From: Cristatella mucedo
Lineage: Eukaryota; Bryozoa; Phylactolaemata; Cristatellidae
DNA: 64,000 nucleotides
NCBI GenBank assembly: GCA_009760855.2
Contig: WPIO01000130.1
Span: 737,501 to 801,500, forward strand
Direction of reading: 5' to 3'
A program made the position numbers and the translations under genes. Below the pieces are notes generated by a model. It was not told the DNA's origin, did not search any database, and saw nothing but the letters and a program-made list of their open reading frames with translations. Shown here piece after piece: positions 61,485-64,000 of the stretch; positions within the stretch are counted from its first letter, which is position 1, and every line of letters starts with the position of its first letter.

Positions 61485-63150
61485 AAAAATAATAACAATA
61501 ACACATTTGTATGGCACTCTCGGAAAATTCGATTTCTGTCTAGGCAATTTAAACATGCTGTAAAGGATACACGATCAGTTGTTTAGTGGTTACGGGCACA
61601 CTGGCAACAAGCGTAGCACGTTTAGGATGACATGCACAGAATCAACTTGTAAATGTGGTTAGTGGCAGCATGCACAGTGTCAGCGTGCATAAGCGCACAA
61701 ATGACAGTTCACAAGAATTAGCCAAATGCTGTCAAAAACAGGTGCGTTTTAGCTTCTTTAAAAGTCTTCAAGCAGAGGGGATGCCTTTACGTCAGTCGAT
61801 AGTGAGTCAGGCTTTGGGTGCATACAAACTGTAGGCGCGGCCTCCAAAAGATCCGATGTTCGAACGAGGTATAGCTATTCGATTTGCTTCACAAAAGTGG
61901 GTGGCGCCATGGCTAGTTTGGTTGAGGAGTAGTTCTGATAGGTAGGCTGGAGCCGGATAATGAGGGGCCCTAAAAGTGAGCGGCAGAACCTTGAAGTCAA
62001 TTGGCTGCTTGATTTTGAGCGAGTGTAGGTTGGCAAGGAGTGGTGTGATGTGACAACTGCACTGCTCGCGTGAGACAAGCCTAGCTGTAGAGTTGTGCAC
62101 CAACAGTAAGCACCTTATTGCACCTGCCGGTCGATCAGCAAGCAGAGAGTTTCAGAAGTCTAGATGGGATGTCACAAATTCACGGATAAATTTGGATGTA
62201 GTAATCCTGCCTAGGCGAGCCCAAATTTTAGCGTGGTTACGTAGGTGAACAGTGGCAGACTTTACCGTAGAACGTAACGTCGTCGTCCACTGAAAGGTCA
62301 CTTTGAAAAATGACATCTAGAGTTCGTGCAGAGGCAACAGGAGATGTGCTGGCAGAGCCAATTTTGAGCGTTAAACTTTCTATTTATTAGTCACACTTGG
62401 CTTGCAATTTGAGAAGGTTTGCTGCAATCCATATGCGGATGTCAGCAATACATGCAACAAGGGAGCTGAGCGAGTTCTTTGTGCTGGTAGGGATAAAAAG
62501 CAAAGGAGTAACTGAGTGTCGTCTGCATAGAAGTGAAAGCTTAATTTATGCTTGGCAATCACATCGGTAAGAGGGAGAGTACAAACTCTGTGAAGAGAAG
62601 CGGAAGACCGAGCAAAGAGCCCTGAGGTACCCCATAGTTCAGCGATTCCTCGGAAGATATTTCCCGTTCACATAAGTACTTTGGCGTCTCCCATTTTGGC
62701 TGATGTAACAGCGTCATTTGTGTAGTGACAGGAGAGCCTTATCGGCTATCACCACCTCATGCAGATGGCAATACAGGATCGCTCAATGCAGGATTCAAAC
62801 CCACGACCTCGGTCGTGAAGAACGACCAATGTAGTGCAGTACCAGTGTCTCTCAGGCAAGATAAGAGAAGGACTTAATGATCAATAGTATCAAACGCCCC
62901 CGAAAAACCAAGCAAGGCAAGCAGAGAGACTTGACCTAAATCTGCATTTCTGAGAAGGTCGTTACACACCTAAGTAATGCTGACTCTGAGGAATGATTAG
63001 CTACAAAACCAGACTGGAACTTGCTTACTAGGTTTAAAGCTTCAATATAAGAGATAGATATCAGAGATAGCATTTGCAAGATTAGATTCAATAAATTTGC
63101 CCTCATGTTACCATTGGGAATAAATAGTAACAACGTATAATAACTCATTC
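61485..63150 (-). mobile_element. LINE family 1, longest copy, with reverse transcriptase
   Basis: Minus-strand order: KFQSGFVANHSSESALLRC (RT motif), SGAFDTIDH, GVPQGSLLG, LSFHFYADDTQLLL (the YADD active site), then MVHNSTARLVSREQ and HITPLL, and the tail with an AATAATAAC end. Catalytic motifs of a CR1/L2/jockey-like RT are visible but frames are broken; a SINE sits at 62698-62850. Confidence 0.93.
62698..62850 (-). mobile_element. SINE family B, nested in the LINE RT
   Basis: gctgatgtaacagcgtcatt, ggctatcaccacctcatgca, ggattcaaacccacgacctc; it splits the reverse transcriptase between the AFDTIDH and GVPQG motifs. Confidence 0.85.
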
Positions 63151-63159
63151 TCTAATCGA

Positions 63160-64000
63160 GTAGCTGAAAAACTATAAATATTATAACGATTTAATCCGTC
63201 ATGTATTTTAATAACTCTGATGCTCACTACAGTCGCAGTCACGTTATACATTAATCCTGCGGCTGTAGTGCGAGCTGGATCTATTGTAGAGTAGCTCAAA
63301 CTCAATGTACGTGCCGCTTTCATCATTTCATAGATTAAGATGGCGTTTAGTTGGATTATTATAGCTGATTCGTTCAATTCTAGTAACGTGTTTGGTTTTG
63401 CTCGCGACAGTGTTCTACAGCGGATCCAATCCTTGTATTCAGCAGCGATCGATTTCGTCACGCGCGAGGCTGACGAAAGATAAATTTAGAGAATGCTATA
63501 AGCTTGGCAGACATTAACTTTGTACTGGGTAGTTGCAATATCTTTGCCCCTGGTAATCGTAATTTGTGTTTAATCTCAAGTTGTTAGAAGCTTTTCGTCT
63601 TATTTCTATTGATTGGCCAAATGGTTAGTGAGCCGACGATACTATAATACCTACTGACATCGTTAAGACGTCTTAGTCAGTGTAGCTAATGAAAATAAAT
63701 ACTTATTAGACCCTAAGCACAGTGAGTTAGTGGATTTTAAGCAGCTGCCCAACTTTAACGATTGGTCAGGTTTGGAAGGCTGTGCTGTTAAATAATTAAA
63801 AAATATCTACGGAAATTTCAGTCCTGATTAGTCAAAAATTCTCAGAAAATTCTACTTGGGATAGAGTTTCAAACACACCACTCGGCATATTACTTGGACA
63901 GCTATTAGGTAAGACTTAAAGGGTAGAATTCGTACTGGTAAACTGGGCCACATCCAACATCCAGTCATGCGAAAATGAATATGACAAGATTGAGGAAAAA
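63160..64000. other. Right edge, no gene recognised
   Basis: A minus open frame at 63108-63461 leads into the LINE and may be its degraded upstream part. Beyond 63.5 kb nothing was recognised. Confidence 0.4.

Overview
This is a window of animal nuclear DNA. It is AT/GC-balanced, full of microsatellites, LINE 3' ends, two tRNA-derived SINE families and DNA-transposon relics, and it has no bacterial-style gene packing. Almost all long open frames are microsatellite translations or retrotransposon scraps. The species cannot be named from the sequence. The one host gene is strongly diverged from its human relatives, which points to a fast-evolving invertebrate lineage (a flatworm or another spiralian is possible, not shown).

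The left 38 kb holds one large gene on the minus strand. I rebuilt it exon by exon from conserved protein segments, splice sites and matching intron phases: a DOCK-B class (DOCK3/DOCK4, fly Sponge-like) Rac/Rap guanine nucleotide exchange factor. Transcription runs from about 38.3 kb to the left edge. The order is an SH3 domain (38.27-34.50 kb), an N-terminal helical/ELMO-interacting region (34.3-25.3 kb), the C2/DHR-1 lipid-binding domain (about 21.5-16.8 kb), the long armadillo-like helical core (16.3-1.2 kb) and the approach to the catalytic DHR-2 domain (1.18-1.07 kb). The DHR-2 domain itself and the 3' end lie beyond position 1. The first coding exon (the few residues before the SH3) and one to three very short linking exons were not found. 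Subfamily assignment rests on DOCK-B-like features: the VPxGLSL SH3, a TQAALL motif, QPxLQLE, and the EQ...GNF..V.AELVD block.

The introns are littered with LINE 3' fragments, SINEs, a Tc1-type relic at each end, (GA)n, (CA)n and (GGAT)n tracts, and at least four near-perfect hairpins.

The right 26 kb (38.5-64 kb) shows no host gene that I can support. It is a GC-rich, minisatellite-bearing zone just upstream of the DOCK gene, followed by transposon debris. This debris includes a pogo/Tigger relic, a hAT-type MITE whose ends resemble the horizontally moving SPIN/OposCharlie group, LINE reverse transcriptase pieces, and two arrays of CCCTAAA-like (plant-type telomere-like) repeats. Each array is joined to the same GGGGGAAATGTCC motif. 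The first SINE family shares its 3' tail with LINE family 1 of the same window, the signature of a SINE mobilised by a partner LINE.
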